A stretch of DNA of 64,000 nucleotides, from the NCBI GenBank assembly GCA_964561455.1, contig CAZLPS010000014.1, forward strand, positions 1-64,000. The letters are read 5' to 3'. Position 1 is the stretch's first letter. The number at the start of each line of letters is the position of its first letter. The stretch is from JABDGR01 sp964561455 (lineage in GTDB: Bacteria; Verrucomicrobiota; Verrucomicrobiia; Opitutales; JABDGR01). The notes beneath the pieces were generated by a model. That model had not been told where the DNA came from and did not search any database. It saw only the letters and a list, made by a program, of their open reading frames with translations. The position numbers and the translations under genes are program-made. This document shows positions 1-10,480 of the stretch, piece by piece.

Positions 1-71
1 TCTGCCTTTTTCTACTAGACCGCTCGGGTTGCTGCTCCGTTTAGCCAACGGAACCGGCCCTCGGCGCGGCC

Positions 72-234
72 TTGAACTTCACTCTTCACTCTTCACCCTT
101 CTCAGGCCTCCTGACGCTTGGATTCATCCTTCATCCCTCATCCTTCATCCTTTCCGTCCTCCACTTCCAACTTCCAGATTCTAGCTTCTTCCAGCCCCCT
201 CCTAACTACTAGCTTCTAACTTCTAGCTTCTACC
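72..234. repeat. pyrimidine-rich short-word repeat leader before gltB
   Basis: The 160 bases before gltB are almost all C and T on the plus strand. They are built from degenerate repeats of short words: first CTTCACT, then TTCATCC, then CTTCTAG/CTTCTAAC, which run up to the ATG. No clear Shine-Dalgarno sequence is present. The last word family recurs on both sides of the four-helix-bundle gene further down. I see no riboswitch or promoter here; the function is unknown. Confidence 0.6.
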
Positions 235-3200
235 ATGCCCCCCCTTCCTCCTCGCAGCGCTGCCGGAGAGCCCCCCGCCCAGGGGCTCTACGACCCGGCG
301 TTGGAACACGATTCCTGCGGCGTCGGCTTTATTGTCCATATCAAGGGACAAAAGTCGCACCAGATCGTGCAGGACGCGCTGACCATGCTGGAGAACATGA
401 ACCACCGCGGCGCCTGCGGCTGCGAGGCCAACACCGGTGACGGCGCCGGCATTCTCGTCCAGACCCCCGACAAATTTTTGCGGCGGGAGCTGGCCAAGGC
501 GGGTATAAAACTCCCGCCGGCGGGACAATATGGCGTGGCGGGTGTCTTTTTGCCCCGCGAAGAGGCCGAACGCACCGAGTGCATGAAGGGCTTCGAGGAG
601 GTCGTCCGCGCCGAGGGCCAGACCGTCCTCGGCTGGCGGGACGTGCCGGTGGACACCAAGGGGGCGGATGTCGGCCCGTCGGCCGTAAGGGCGGAGCCGG
701 TGATGAAGCATCTCTTTATCGGGCGCAACCCGAACATCACCGACGACCTGGCGTTTGAGCGGAAGCTGTTTGTCATCCGCCATGTGGCGTCGAACAAGCT
801 GCGGTACACGCTCCCCCGGCATGAGGCGCGGAATACGCTCTTCTTCATCACCAGCATTTCGGCGCGCACGCTCGTTTACAAGGGCATGTTGAGCGCCACC
901 CAGTTGGCTGCCTACTTCCCCGACCTGCGCGACCCGGATTTCGAGTCCGCGCTGGCGCAGGTGCACTCGCGATTTTCGACGAACACGTTTCCCGCCTGGT
1001 TCCGGGCGCACCCGAACCGGTACATGTCGCACAACGGGGAGATCAACACCCTGCGCGGCAACGTCAACTGGATGCATGCGCGGCAGGCACAGCTTTCCGG
1101 CGCGCTCTTTGGCGACGATTTGAAGAAAATTCTCCCCATCATCCAGGAAGACGGGTCGGACTCGGGCATGTTTGACAACTGCCTGGAGTTCCTCGTCCTT
1201 TCCGGCCGGGCGCTCCCGCACGCGGTGATGATGATGATTCCCGAGCCGTGGGAAAACCATGAGTCCATGAGCCCGGAGAAGAAGGCGTTTTACGAGTACC
1301 ATGCCTGCCTGATGGAGCCATGGGACGGCCCGGCCTCGATTTCCTTCACCGACGGCATCTGCGTCGGCGCGTCGCTTGACCGCAACGGCCTGCGGCCTTC
1401 GCGCTATTATGTCACCAAGGACGACCGGGTCATCATGGCCTCCGAAGTCGGCGTGGTGAAAGTGGACCCCGCGAACGTCGCTTTCAAGGGGCGGCTGCAA
1501 CCCGGGCGGATGTTCTTTGTGGACACCCAGCAGGGCCGCATCGTGGATGACGCGGAGATCAAGGACAGCTTTGCCAAGGCGCTGCCCTACGGCGAATGGC
1601 TGGCGAAATACCGGGTCAAGATCGAGGACCTCCCCGAGGGCGAATTCCACGGCGTGGACCATGAAACCGTCTTTTTGCGCCAGAAGGCTTTCGGCTATAC
1701 CTACGAAGACCTGCGCTTCATCCTCACCCCGATGGGCCGCGACGGCAACCAGCCCCTCGGCTCGATGGGGACGGACATCCCGCTGGCCGTGCTCTCGAAC
1801 CAGGGCAAGCTCCTCTATAATTACTTCAAGCAGCTCTTCGCGCAGGTCACCAACCCGCCGATTGACTCGATCCGCGAGGCCGTCATCACGGCGTCGGAGA
1901 CTTTCCTCGGCACGCAGTTGAACCTCATCGAGCCCAAGCCCGAAGGCTGCACCCGCATCAAGGTCCACGACCCGATCCTGGACAACAAGACGTTGTCGAA
2001 ACTCCGGCACGTGAAGCGCGAGGGGTTCAAGTCCGCGGAATTGCCGATTCTGTTCGAGCCCGACCTCGGGGGCAAAGGCCTCGCCGCGGCGATGGAGCAA
2101 CTGTTTGCCAACGCGGACGTCGCCATTAAGAACGGCGCGAACCTGCTCATTCTCAGCGACCGGGGCATTGACGCAAAGCACGCGGGCATCCCCGCGTTGC
2201 TGGCCACCGCCGGCCTGCACCACCACCTCATCCGCCAGGGCACGCGCACGCTCGTTTCCCTCATCCTCGAATCGGGCGAGCCCCGCGAGGTCCACCACTT
2301 CGCGCTCCTCTTCAGCTACGGTGCGGACGTGATCAACCCCTATCTCGCCTTCGAGACCCTCTACGACCTCATCCACGACGGCAAATTGACCGTGGATTTC
2401 GACAAGGCCTGCAAGAACTTCATCAAGGCGGGCGTCAAGAGCGTCATCAAGACGATGGCGAAAATGGGCATCTCGACCTACGCCAGCTACCGCGGCGCGC
2501 AGATTTTCGAGGCGATCGGCATCAACCAGGATGTCGTGGACAAGTATTTCAACCGCACGGCCTCGCGCATCGAGGGCATCGGGCTCGACACCATTGCCGA
2601 CGAAGTGCGCCAGCGGCACCGGCACGCCTTCCCCCCGCTCGAGGGCGAGGACACCCATGCGCTCGAAGCGGGCGGCGTTTACCAGTGGCGTTCGGGCGGC
2701 GAGTACCACCTCTGGAATCCCCAGTCCATCCACAAGCTGCAAAAGGCGACGCGGGCCAACGATTTCGTTATCTTCAAAGAGTATACGAAGCTGATTGACG
2801 ACCAGTCGCGCAATCTCTGCACGCTGCGCGGCATGTTTGCCTTCAAGACGGACGCCGCCCCGGTGCCCCTCGAGGAAGTCGAGTCGGTGGACGCCATTGT
2901 GAAGCGCTTCAAAACAGGCGCGATGTCGTACGGCTCCATTTCGAAGGAGGCGCACGAGGCGCTGGCCATTGCCATGAACCGGCTGGGCGGCAAGTCCAAC
3001 ACCGGCGAAGGCGGCGAGGACCCCGCGCGCTACACGCTGGAAGTCAACGGCGACAGCAAGAACAGCGCGATCAAGCAGGTCGCGAGCGGGCGCTTTGGCG
3101 TGACCAGCAATTACCTGATCAACGCGCAGGAATTGCAAATCAAGATGGCGCAGGGCGCGAAGCCCGGCGAAGGCGGCGAACTGCCCGGCACGAAGGTCTA

Positions 3201-4869
3201 CCCGCCCATCGCCAAGGTGCGCGGCACGACGCCCGGCGTGGGCCTCATCTCGCCCCCGCCCCACCACGACATTTATTCCATCGAGGACCTCTCGCAACTC
3301 ATCCACGACCTGAAGAACTCGAACACCAAGGCGCGCATCAACGTCAAGCTCGTCGCCGAAATCGGCGTGGGCACGATTGCCGCGGGCGTCGCCAAGGCCA
3401 AGGCGGACGTGATTCTCATCTCCGGCCATGACGGCGGCACGGGCGCTTCGCCCCTGTCTTCGATTCAGCACGCCGGCGCCCCCTGGGAACTCGGGCTCGC
3501 GGAGACAAACCAGACTCTCCTCCTGAATAACTTGCGCAGCCGCGTGGTCGTCGAGACCGACGGGCAGCTCAAGACCGGCCGCGACGTGGTCATCGCCGCG
3601 CTGCTCGGCGCTGAAGAATTTGGTTTTGCCACGGCGCCGCTGGTCACCCTCGGCTGCCTGATGATGCGCGTGTGCCATCTCAACACCTGCCCCGTGGGCA
3701 TCGCCACCCAGGACCCGCGCCTGCGCGCGAAGTACAACGGCGACCCGGAATACGCCGTGCGCTTCATGCGCTTCATCGCCCAGGAAATGCGCGAATACAT
3801 GGCCCAGCTCGGCTTCCGCACCGTCAACGAAATGGTCGGGCGGGTGGACAAGCTGGCCGTGAACCAGGCCATCAGCCACTGGAAGGCCCAGGGCCTCGAC
3901 TTTTCCAAAATCTTCTACCGGCCGAACGTCGGCCCGGAGGTCGGCACCTATTGCCAGATGCCGCAGGACCACGAATTGGACCAGGCCCTGGACAACACCC
4001 ACCTGCTCAAACTCTGCGCCCCGGCGCTCGATAAGAAGGAGAAGGTCGTCGTGGACCTGCCGATCAAGAACGTGAACCGCGTCGTCGGCACCATTCTCGG
4101 CAGCGAACTCACGCGCCGGTATGGCCCGGCGGGATTGCCGGACGACACGATTCAGTTAAATTTCCACGGCTCCGCGGGCCAGTCGCTCGGGGCGTTCATG
4201 CCGCGGGGCATCACCATCCGCGTGGATGGCGACGCGAACGACTACGTCGGTAAGGGGCTGTCGGGCGGCCGCATCATCATCACGCCGCCGAAGGTCAGCA
4301 CGTTTAACGCGTCAGTCAACATGATCATCGGCAACGTGGCGCTCTATGGCGCGACGGCCGGTGAGTTGTTTATCCAAGGCATGGCGGGCGAGCGGTTTGG
4401 CGTGCGGAATTCCGGCGCGCTGGCGGTCGTCGAAAGCGTGGGCGACCATGGCTGCGAATACATGACCGGCGGGCAGGTCATCATCCTCGGGCCCACGGGA
4501 CGCAATTTCGCCGCGGGCATGTCGGGCGGCACGGCGATCATCCTCGATGAAGACGGCCAGTTCGGCACAAAGCTGAACCGCGAGATGGTGAATTTATACA
4601 AGCTCATCGAATGCGAGGACAAGGAAATCGCCGAAATCAAGGCGGTCATCGAGCGGCATGCGTCGCTGACTGGCTCTGTGCGGGCCAAACAGATTCTCGC
4701 CGCGTGGAACGACTTCCTGCCGAAATTCGTGAAAGTCTTCCCGAAGGATTACGAACGCATGTTGAACCAGGTTAAGAAGGTGGAGTTGCAAGGCTTCACT
4801 GGTGAGGAAGCGATGCAGGCGGCGTTCGAGGCGAACGCGAAGGATTTGTCGCGGGTCGGCGGCAATTGA
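235..4869 (+). CDS. gltB: glutamate synthase, large (alpha) subunit
   Basis: Makes glutamate from glutamine and 2-oxoglutarate together with GltD (GOGAT, ammonia assimilation, cytoplasm). The 1544 residues match the usual length of about 1500. The N-terminus has a short propeptide before Cys28 in HDSCGVGF, the expected self-processed Ntn glutaminase nucleophile. The central and FMN-binding synthase domains follow, with GHDGGTGASPLSS typical of the FMN barrel. Cys1141, Cys1147 and Cys1152 form the C-x5-C-x4-C pattern of the 3Fe-4S cluster. The C-terminal GXGXG-type beta-helix ends the protein. The ATG at 235 directly follows the pyrimidine-rich leader and gives a propeptide of normal size. gltD lies downstream, but a small unrelated gene sits between them. 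No frameshift or missing catalytic residue was seen. Confidence 0.98.
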   Translation: MPPLPPRSAAGEPPAQGLYDPALEHDSCGVGFIVHIKGQKSHQIVQDALTMLENMNHRGACGCEANTGDGAGILVQTPDKFLRRELAKAGIKLPPAGQYGVAGVFLPREEAERTECMKGFEEVVRAEGQTVLGWRDVPVDTKGADVGPSAVRAEPVMKHLFIGRNPNITDDLAFERKLFVIRHVASNKLRYTLPRHEARNTLFFITSISARTLVYKGMLSATQLAAYFPDLRDPDFESALAQVHSRFSTNTFPAWFRAHPNRYMSHNGEINTLRGNVNWMHARQAQLSGALFGDDLKKILPIIQEDGSDSGMFDNCLEFLVLSGRALPHAVMMMIPEPWENHESMSPEKKAFYEYHACLMEPWDGPASISFTDGICVGASLDRNGLRPSRYYVTKDDRVIMASEVGVVKVDPANVAFKGRLQPGRMFFVDTQQGRIVDDAEIKDSFAKALPYGEWLAKYRVKIEDLPEGEFHGVDHETVFLRQKAFGYTYEDLRFILTPMGRDGNQPLGSMGTDIPLAVLSNQGKLLYNYFKQLFAQVTNPPIDSIREAVITASETFLGTQLNLIEPKPEGCTRIKVHDPILDNKTLSKLRHVKREGFKSAELPILFEPDLGGKGLAAAMEQLFANADVAIKNGANLLILSDRGIDAKHAGIPALLATAGLHHHLIRQGTRTLVSLILESGEPREVHHFALLFSYGADVINPYLAFETLYDLIHDGKLTVDFDKACKNFIKAGVKSVIKTMAKMGISTYASYRGAQIFEAIGINQDVVDKYFNRTASRIEGIGLDTIADEVRQRHRHAFPPLEGEDTHALEAGGVYQWRSGGEYHLWNPQSIHKLQKATRANDFVIFKEYTKLIDDQSRNLCTLRGMFAFKTDAAPVPLEEVESVDAIVKRFKTGAMSYGSISKEAHEALAIAMNRLGGKSNTGEGGEDPARYTLEVNGDSKNSAIKQVASGRFGVTSNYLINAQELQIKMAQGAKPGEGGELPGTKVYPPIAKVRGTTPGVGLISPPPHHDIYSIEDLSQLIHDLKNSNTKARINVKLVAEIGVGTIAAGVAKAKADVILISGHDGGTGASPLSSIQHAGAPWELGLAETNQTLLLNNLRSRVVVETDGQLKTGRDVVIAALLGAEEFGFATAPLVTLGCLMMRVCHLNTCPVGIATQDPRLRAKYNGDPEYAVRFMRFIAQEMREYMAQLGFRTVNEMVGRVDKLAVNQAISHWKAQGLDFSKIFYRPNVGPEVGTYCQMPQDHELDQALDNTHLLKLCAPALDKKEKVVVDLPIKNVNRVVGTILGSELTRRYGPAGLPDDTIQLNFHGSAGQSLGAFMPRGITIRVDGDANDYVGKGLSGGRIIITPPKVSTFNASVNMIIGNVALYGATAGELFIQGMAGERFGVRNSGALAVVESVGDHGCEYMTGGQVIILGPTGRNFAAGMSGGTAIILDEDGQFGTKLNREMVNLYKLIECEDKEIAEIKAVIERHASLTGSVRAKQILAAWNDFLPKFVKVFPKDYERMLNQVKKVELQGFTGEEAMQAAFEANAKDLSRVGGN

Positions 4870-4896
4870 GGAGACAGGAGTCAGAGGTGATGGGGG

Positions 4897-4990
4897 GAAG
4901 CTAGAAGCTAGGAGCTAGAAGTTAGAATGAAAAACATGCACAACAACCAAACCGAAGAAGCTAGAAGTTAGAAGCCGGAAGCTAGAATTT
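4897..4990. repeat. purine-rich GCTAGAAG word array, left of the four-helix-bundle gene
   Basis: Degenerate copies of GCTAGAAG/AGCTAGAAGTTAG occupy two blocks (about 4897-4927 and 4957-4988). They are separated by an A-rich stretch around ATGAAAAACATGC. The words are the reverse complement of those in the array on the other side of the small gene (5496-5612), so the two arrays form a long imperfect inverted repeat around that gene. Confidence 0.6.
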
Positions 4991-5031
4991 CCACACTCAC
5001 GCCAAGCAAATTGAGAATAAACTCACGCCCC

Positions 5032-5412
5032 ATGAGCCTGCGCAACTTTCAACCGGCAAAAAGCTTTGAGTCTTTGTTGGTTTGGCAGAAAGCCCATGGC
5101 TTTGTTCTAAATGTTTACCGGGCCACGGAATCTTTTCCGCGGACCGAACTCTATGGGCTGACCTCACAATTGCGCCGCGCCGCCATCTCCATCCCCGCCA
5201 ACGTCGTTGAAGGGTTTCAAAAACGCGGTAAAGCAGACAAATTGCGCTACTTCAATATTGCTCAAGGCTCCCTCGGTGAGTCCGATTACTATCTGATTCT
5301 CGCCCAAGATTTGGGTTACGCCAATACTCAGGAGTTGCGCATCCAGCTGGCCGAGGTCGGCCGGTTGCTTAACGGCTATATTGCCGCCATTTCCCGAGCC
5401 GTCCCGGCTTAA
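5032..5412 (+). CDS. four-helix-bundle protein (23S rRNA intervening-sequence/S23 family)
   Basis: A 126-residue protein with the hallmarks of the four-helix-bundle (IVP/S23) family: FESLLVWQKAHGFVLNVY near the start, then LTSQLRRAAISIPANVVEG, then LGESDYYLILAQDLGY. Known relatives are pentameric helical bundles of mostly unknown role. The family also includes Avd, the accessory protein of diversity-generating retroelements, but there is no reverse transcriptase here. I chose the ATG at 5032; an upstream in-frame TTG at 5011 would add seven residues that do not fit the family. It lies between gltB and gltD, flanked by inverted word arrays, which suggests later insertion into an ancestral gltBD pair. 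Confidence 0.85.
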   Translation: MSLRNFQPAKSFESLLVWQKAHGFVLNVYRATESFPRTELYGLTSQLRRAAISIPANVVEGFQKRGKADKLRYFNIAQGSLGESDYYLILAQDLGYANTQELRIQLAEVGRLLNGYIAAISRAVPA

Positions 5413-5495
5413 TTCTAGGTTCGACTTCCTCCTCCCATCTTCTAAATTCCTCCTCCCTGTGTCCGCTTCCAGACCCCTCTCTCCGACCCACTCCC

Positions 5496-5612
5496 CTAAC
5501 TTCCAGCTTCTAGCTCCTAGCCTCCCTCTCCTTCCGCCACCCCTCCTAGCTTCTAGCTCCTAACTTCTAGCTTCCTATTCCTAGCTTCTAACTTCTAGCT
5601 TCTAGCTTCCTC
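5496..5612. repeat. pyrimidine-rich CTTCTAG word array before gltD
   Basis: Repeated CTTCTAGCTCCTAG, CTTCTAACTTCTAG and similar words run to within about 10 bases of the gltD ATG. This is the reverse-complement word family of the array at 4897-4990 and the same family as the last part of the gltB leader. No promoter or terminator could be recognised in it. Confidence 0.6.
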
Positions 5613-5619
5613 CTCCCCC

Positions 5620-7113
<1,494 letters not shown>

Positions 7114-7116
7114 GCA

Positions 7117-7198
7117 GTTTCGTAGCGCGGTGCTTTAGCCCGCGCTTCAGACTTATGCCAATCTCGGAAGCGCGGGCTAAAGCACCGCGCTACGAAAC
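7117..7198. repeat. perfect 32-bp inverted repeat after gltD (possible terminator or fold-back element)
   Basis: Two 32-base arms (7117-7148 and 7167-7198) are exact reverse complements separated by an 18-base loop. They begin 4 bases after the gltD stop. The arms contain GCGGTGCTTTAGCCCGCGC. There is no U-run, so it is not a textbook intrinsic terminator, but RNA from it would form a very stable hairpin. It resembles dispersed fold-back elements rather than a simple terminator. Confidence 0.8.
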
Positions 7199-7370
7199 TC
7201 CGTCACGGCCGCCAAAATACGCAAAGCTATTTTCATAGCCCGGTCTTTTCCCAGATTTTTTTGCGGGCGGCTGCCGGTGTCAAAGCCACTGCGGGACTCC
7301 CCTAGGATGACGCGCATGTCACTTGGATCGCAAGGTAGCATCCACGCATCGCTGGGAAGAGCTTTCCAAG

Positions 7371-7552
7371 TCCCGCAGGGACGGCAGAAGGTAACCCACC
7401 CCTTTAGGGGTGGGCAGGGATAAGAAGTAATCTCGAGCCCCGGAGGGGCGAAAGAAAACCACGGTTCTTTCGTCCTTCCGGGACTCATTCTTTTCTGGGA
7501 GCCGGTTCCCAGCGCTAAAGCGCTGGGTTACCTTCGGTCGTCCCTGCGGGAC
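7371..7552. repeat. cluster of short palindromes (interspersed element)
   Basis: Six or so short palindromes are packed into 180 bases: TCCCGCAGGGA (7371-7381), CCCACCCCTTTAGGGGTGGG (7395-7414), GCCCCGGAGGGGC (7437-7449), GTCCTTCCGGGAC (7472-7484), CCCAGCGCTAAAGCGCTGGG (7508-7527) and GTCCCTGCGGGAC (7540-7552). The rest of the gene-free stretch 7199-7681 shows no credible reading frame or RNA gene. The regular order of hairpins suggests a structured non-coding or mobile repeat unit; its function is unknown. Confidence 0.65.
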
Positions 7553-7681
7553 TATACCATTTACCTCCGGACAACGTAAAGGCCCGCGCGTCGTTCCGCC
7601 ACTTCGCAACTCGAAATTAAGAGTAACTAGGAATCGCTCCGCAATTGCCCCCGGCACCGTTTTGCGCTATAATGGTCCCTC

Positions 7682-8431
7682 ATGAATTCCCGCAATGACC
7701 ATGCCGGCCCAATCCCGCGACTCCTGGGGCCGCTGGCGGTTTGCTTTTCGACGGTCGTGCTGGTGGGACATGTGACCGGGCGGCCGTGGTCGCCGCCGGG
7801 GGTTGTGCTCTTTGCCTCCGGGGTCGTTGCGGTTTACGCGCTGGACTTTTGGGCGGACCGGCCGGCGCCGCGACCGTGGGCCGTTTTGCTGCTGGTGGTG
7901 GTCGCGACGTTGACCACGGCGGTGGCGGCGCTCGAGTTGCCCGGGTGGAAAATCACGCTGGCGGCGGGGCTGGGCCTGATCGGGCTGGTGTACCGGCGGT
8001 TCAAAAAGTGGCCGCTGGCAAAAACGTTGTTGGTGGCCGGGGGTTGGACGGCGGCAAGCATCTGCTATCCCGTGCAATGGGATGCGCAGGACTTGCTCCA
8101 CGCGCCGTTTGGCGGCGTGCTGCTGGCGCTGTTCGCGGCCAATGCGCTGCTGTGCGATCTCAAAGATGAGCGGCGCGACGCCCGCGCAGGCGTGCGCACG
8201 GCGCCGGTGCTCTGGGGCCAGCGCGTGACGGCGATGCTGGCGGCGGCGTTGGCACTAAGCGGCATGGTGGCGGCGCTGCTGGCGCACCGCCCGGGCTTGG
8301 CGGGAGCAGGCCTGGCGCTCCTGGCCCTGGCGGCGGTTCCCCGGATTGTCGCCCAACCCATCCTCGGCCCGGCGCTGGCGGATGCGGCGCTCACGCTGCC
8401 GGCGGTGTTGATTTTGGCGGGCTGGGCGTGA
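7682..8431 (+). CDS. UbiA-family prenyltransferase-like membrane protein
   Basis: A 249-residue, strongly hydrophobic protein with about seven to eight membrane helices. The two Asp-rich regions of UbiA-type aromatic prenyltransferases are visible in reduced form: YALDFWADR (about residues 52-60) and NALLCDLKDERRDARAG (about 154-170), the latter followed by RTAPVLWG as in the family. The enzyme would transfer a prenyl chain to an acceptor at the membrane; the acceptor cannot be read from the sequence. The protein is shorter than most UbiA members (about 290 residues) and the first motif lacks the usual NDxxD order, so activity is uncertain. ftsB-like follows 46 bases downstream and may be co-transcribed. 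Confidence 0.7.
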   Translation: MNSRNDHAGPIPRLLGPLAVCFSTVVLVGHVTGRPWSPPGVVLFASGVVAVYALDFWADRPAPRPWAVLLLVVVATLTTAVAALELPGWKITLAAGLGLIGLVYRRFKKWPLAKTLLVAGGWTAASICYPVQWDAQDLLHAPFGGVLLALFAANALLCDLKDERRDARAGVRTAPVLWGQRVTAMLAAALALSGMVAALLAHRPGLAGAGLALLALAAVPRIVAQPILGPALADAALTLPAVLILAGWA

Positions 8432-8477
8432 GTTTGCTTGCCCTTTTTGCGCGGTTCGTGTGCGCTGTGGCCACGCC

Positions 8478-8900
8478 ATGCAGTCCCCCGCTTATTATAA
8501 ATTTCTTGCGTTGGTGCTGGCGGTGTTGCTGGCCCTGGGTGGCGCCTACGCGGCGAAAATCATCCATGACGCCCAGTTGGAAGTGAACCGTTTTCGCCAG
8601 CAGGAGGAGGATTTGCAGAAGCAAACGGACGCGAAGCTGGTCGAATTGCAGAAATACCAGGAGTTTTTCATGCGCCTGAAAGACGACCCGGCATTTCTCG
8701 AGTACGTCGCCCGCCAGCGGCTCGCCGACTATGCGAAGCCCGAGGAGATAATCTTTCGCTGGGACGTGGACCCGCTCACCGGCGCAACCCCCGTCGGCAA
8801 CCTGGATGGCTCGAAAGCCCTGCAACTTTCCCCTCCGGGCACGACCGCCCGGCCGAATTCCGCCAGCGGCAGCAGTTCCCCGTCCCAAAAACCAAGGTGA
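8478..8900 (+). CDS. FtsB/DivIC-like septum formation protein
   Basis: A 140-residue protein with one N-terminal membrane helix (FLALVLAVLLALGGAYAA), a coiled coil rich in Gln/Glu/Lys, then ARQRLADYAKPEEIIFRWD, which matches the conserved segment following the coiled coil in FtsB/DivIC proteins. A disordered Ser/Pro-rich tail ends it. These proteins bridge FtsL and FtsQ during cell division. The ATG at 8478 puts the membrane helix at the usual distance; an upstream GTG at 8460 would add RCGHA, which has no support. The gene lies upstream of the UDP-sugar pyrophosphorylase. Confidence 0.75.
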   Translation: MQSPAYYKFLALVLAVLLALGGAYAAKIIHDAQLEVNRFRQQEEDLQKQTDAKLVELQKYQEFFMRLKDDPAFLEYVARQRLADYAKPEEIIFRWDVDPLTGATPVGNLDGSKALQLSPPGTTARPNSASGSSSPSQKPR

Positions 8901-8973
8901 GAATCATGATTTAAAATCTATGAAGTCGGGCCAGCCTCGCCTTGGCCATTCTTCGTTCCTCCGGCAGTGGCCC

Positions 8974-9007
8974 ATTTCATAAATCATAAGTCATCAATCA
9001 TAAATCG
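8974..9007. repeat. ATAAATCAT-type word repeat before the UDP-sugar pyrophosphorylase gene
   Basis: Four degenerate copies of the word TCATAAATCA/AATCATAAGTC end about 10 bases before the ATG at 9017. The rest of the 116-base gap shows nothing recognisable. It is one of several leaders in the window made of gene-specific short words. Confidence 0.5.
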
Positions 9008-9016
9008 TTTTCCCCC

Positions 9017-10471
9017 ATGCCCGCCACCCATCCCGACCCCACCGCCGCCGAGGCGGTGCGCGCTGTTTTTTTGCGCGCGGGCCAGGGGCAGGTTTTTCAT
9101 TTTTGGGGGCAATTGACGCCGGTCGAACAAGCAGGCCTGGTCAGCCAAGCCAGCCAAATTGATCTCGGGGAACTTGCGCGGCTCGTGGCCACCCATTTGC
9201 GGGAAAGCGGTGGCGCACCGGTGGATTATGCAAAACTGCGCCCGGCGCCGGCCATCTTGCGCCCGGAAAATGGCGGTGATCCGGCCCAGTGGGCCAAGGC
9301 ATGGGAGAAAGGGGAGGCAGCCCTGCGCGCCGGACGCGTGGCCTGCTTCACGGTCGCCGGCGGTCAGGGAACGCGCCTCGGTTTTGACGGGCCGAAGGGA
9401 GCGTATCCGGTGACGCCAGTGCGCGGTCATTCACTTTTTCAGGTCTTTGCCGAAAAAATCCTGGTGGCCGGCGCGCGGTATGGGGTGATCCCGCCGTGGC
9501 TGATCATGACCAGCCCCGCCAACCACGAAGCCACCGTGGCCTTTTTTACGAAGCATAATTTTTTTGGCCTGGACCGTGCCCGCGTGCATTTTTTCCCGCA
9601 AGGCACGATGCCGGCAGTGGATTTCAACGGTAAGATCATGCTCGAAGCGCCGGGGCGTATTGCCCTCAGCCCGGACGGACATGGTGGTTCCTTAAGGGCG
9701 CTGGTGCGCAGCGGCGCGGTGGAATTTTTGCGGCAGGCGGGAGTGGACGTCGTCAGTTATTTCCAAGTAGACAATCCGCTGGTCCGCTGTGTGGATCCGG
9801 AATTCATCGGGTTCCATCTGGAGAGCGCCTCGGAGATGTCCACAAAGATGATTCCAAAACGGCATGCGGGAGAAAAAATCGGCAATTTGTGCCTCGACGA
9901 GCAGGGGCGGGTCACCGTGGTGGAATACAGTGACCTGCCGAAGACGCTGGCCGAGGAGCGCGAGGCCAACGGGAAATTGCGCTACCTCGCGGGCTCCATC
10001 GGCATCCACATCTTGGACCGGGAATTCATTGAACGCATCGGGGCCGGGCGCGAAACTGCCCACCGTCTGCCCTTTCACCGCGCAGACAAAAAGATTTCGT
10101 CGGTGGACGCAGCGGGCCAACCCGTGCTGCCCAAAGAGCCCAACGGGGTGAAGTTCGAAATGTTTGTCTTCGATGCCCTGCCCTTTGCGCGCCACCCGGT
10201 TATCATTGAAACGGATCGGGCGGACGATTTCTCCCCGGTGAAAAACGCCTCGGGAGTGGATTCCGCGCAATCCTGCCGCGACGACCAGTTGCGCCAGTTT
10301 GCGCGCTGGCTCAATGCGGCCGGCGCGGCGGTGCCGATGGATGAGACCGGCCTGCCGCCCTTTGCACTCGAAATCAGCCCGTTGTTCGGCGATGACGCCC
10401 CAAGGGCGGCGGCGCGTTGGGCGGCACTTGCTCCGAAACCGAAGCTCGCCGACGGGCTGGTTTTAACCTAA
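9017..10471 (+). CDS. UDP-N-acetylhexosamine pyrophosphorylase (eukaryote-type UAP/UDPGP family)
   Basis: 484 residues with the nucleotide-binding signature VAGGQGTRLGFDGPKG at residues 113-128. Further family blocks are MTSPANHEATVAFF, FFPQGTMPAVDF and VDVVSYFQVDNPLVRCVDPEF. EKIGNLCLDEQGRVTVVEY and KEPNGVKFEMFVFDALPF match UAP proteins of the eukaryotic type, not bacterial GlmU. It would make UDP-GlcNAc (or UDP-GalNAc) from the sugar 1-phosphate and UTP in the cytoplasm. A phosphohexomutase starts 9 bases downstream, which supports a two-step UDP-sugar pathway. The full conserved set is present, so it is probably active. Confidence 0.9.
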   Translation: MPATHPDPTAAEAVRAVFLRAGQGQVFHFWGQLTPVEQAGLVSQASQIDLGELARLVATHLRESGGAPVDYAKLRPAPAILRPENGGDPAQWAKAWEKGEAALRAGRVACFTVAGGQGTRLGFDGPKGAYPVTPVRGHSLFQVFAEKILVAGARYGVIPPWLIMTSPANHEATVAFFTKHNFFGLDRARVHFFPQGTMPAVDFNGKIMLEAPGRIALSPDGHGGSLRALVRSGAVEFLRQAGVDVVSYFQVDNPLVRCVDPEFIGFHLESASEMSTKMIPKRHAGEKIGNLCLDEQGRVTVVEYSDLPKTLAEEREANGKLRYLAGSIGIHILDREFIERIGAGRETAHRLPFHRADKKISSVDAAGQPVLPKEPNGVKFEMFVFDALPFARHPVIIETDRADDFSPVKNASGVDSAQSCRDDQLRQFARWLNAAGAAVPMDETGLPPFALEISPLFGDDAPRAAARWAALAPKPKLADGLVLT

Positions 10472-10480
10472 TAAAACTAT

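Noticed and set aside
223..4002. 1259-residue open frame antisense to gltB
   Set aside because: It is the mirror of a well-supported GC-rich gene; the product has no recognisable domain and is rich in Arg, His, Val and Asp as expected for such shadows.
5032..5412. Avd accessory protein of a diversity-generating retroelement
   Set aside because: Same broad family, but no reverse transcriptase, template repeat or variable repeat was found nearby.
7117..7198. tRNA or riboswitch
   Set aside because: The fold is a single perfect hairpin; no cloverleaf or known aptamer core could be found.
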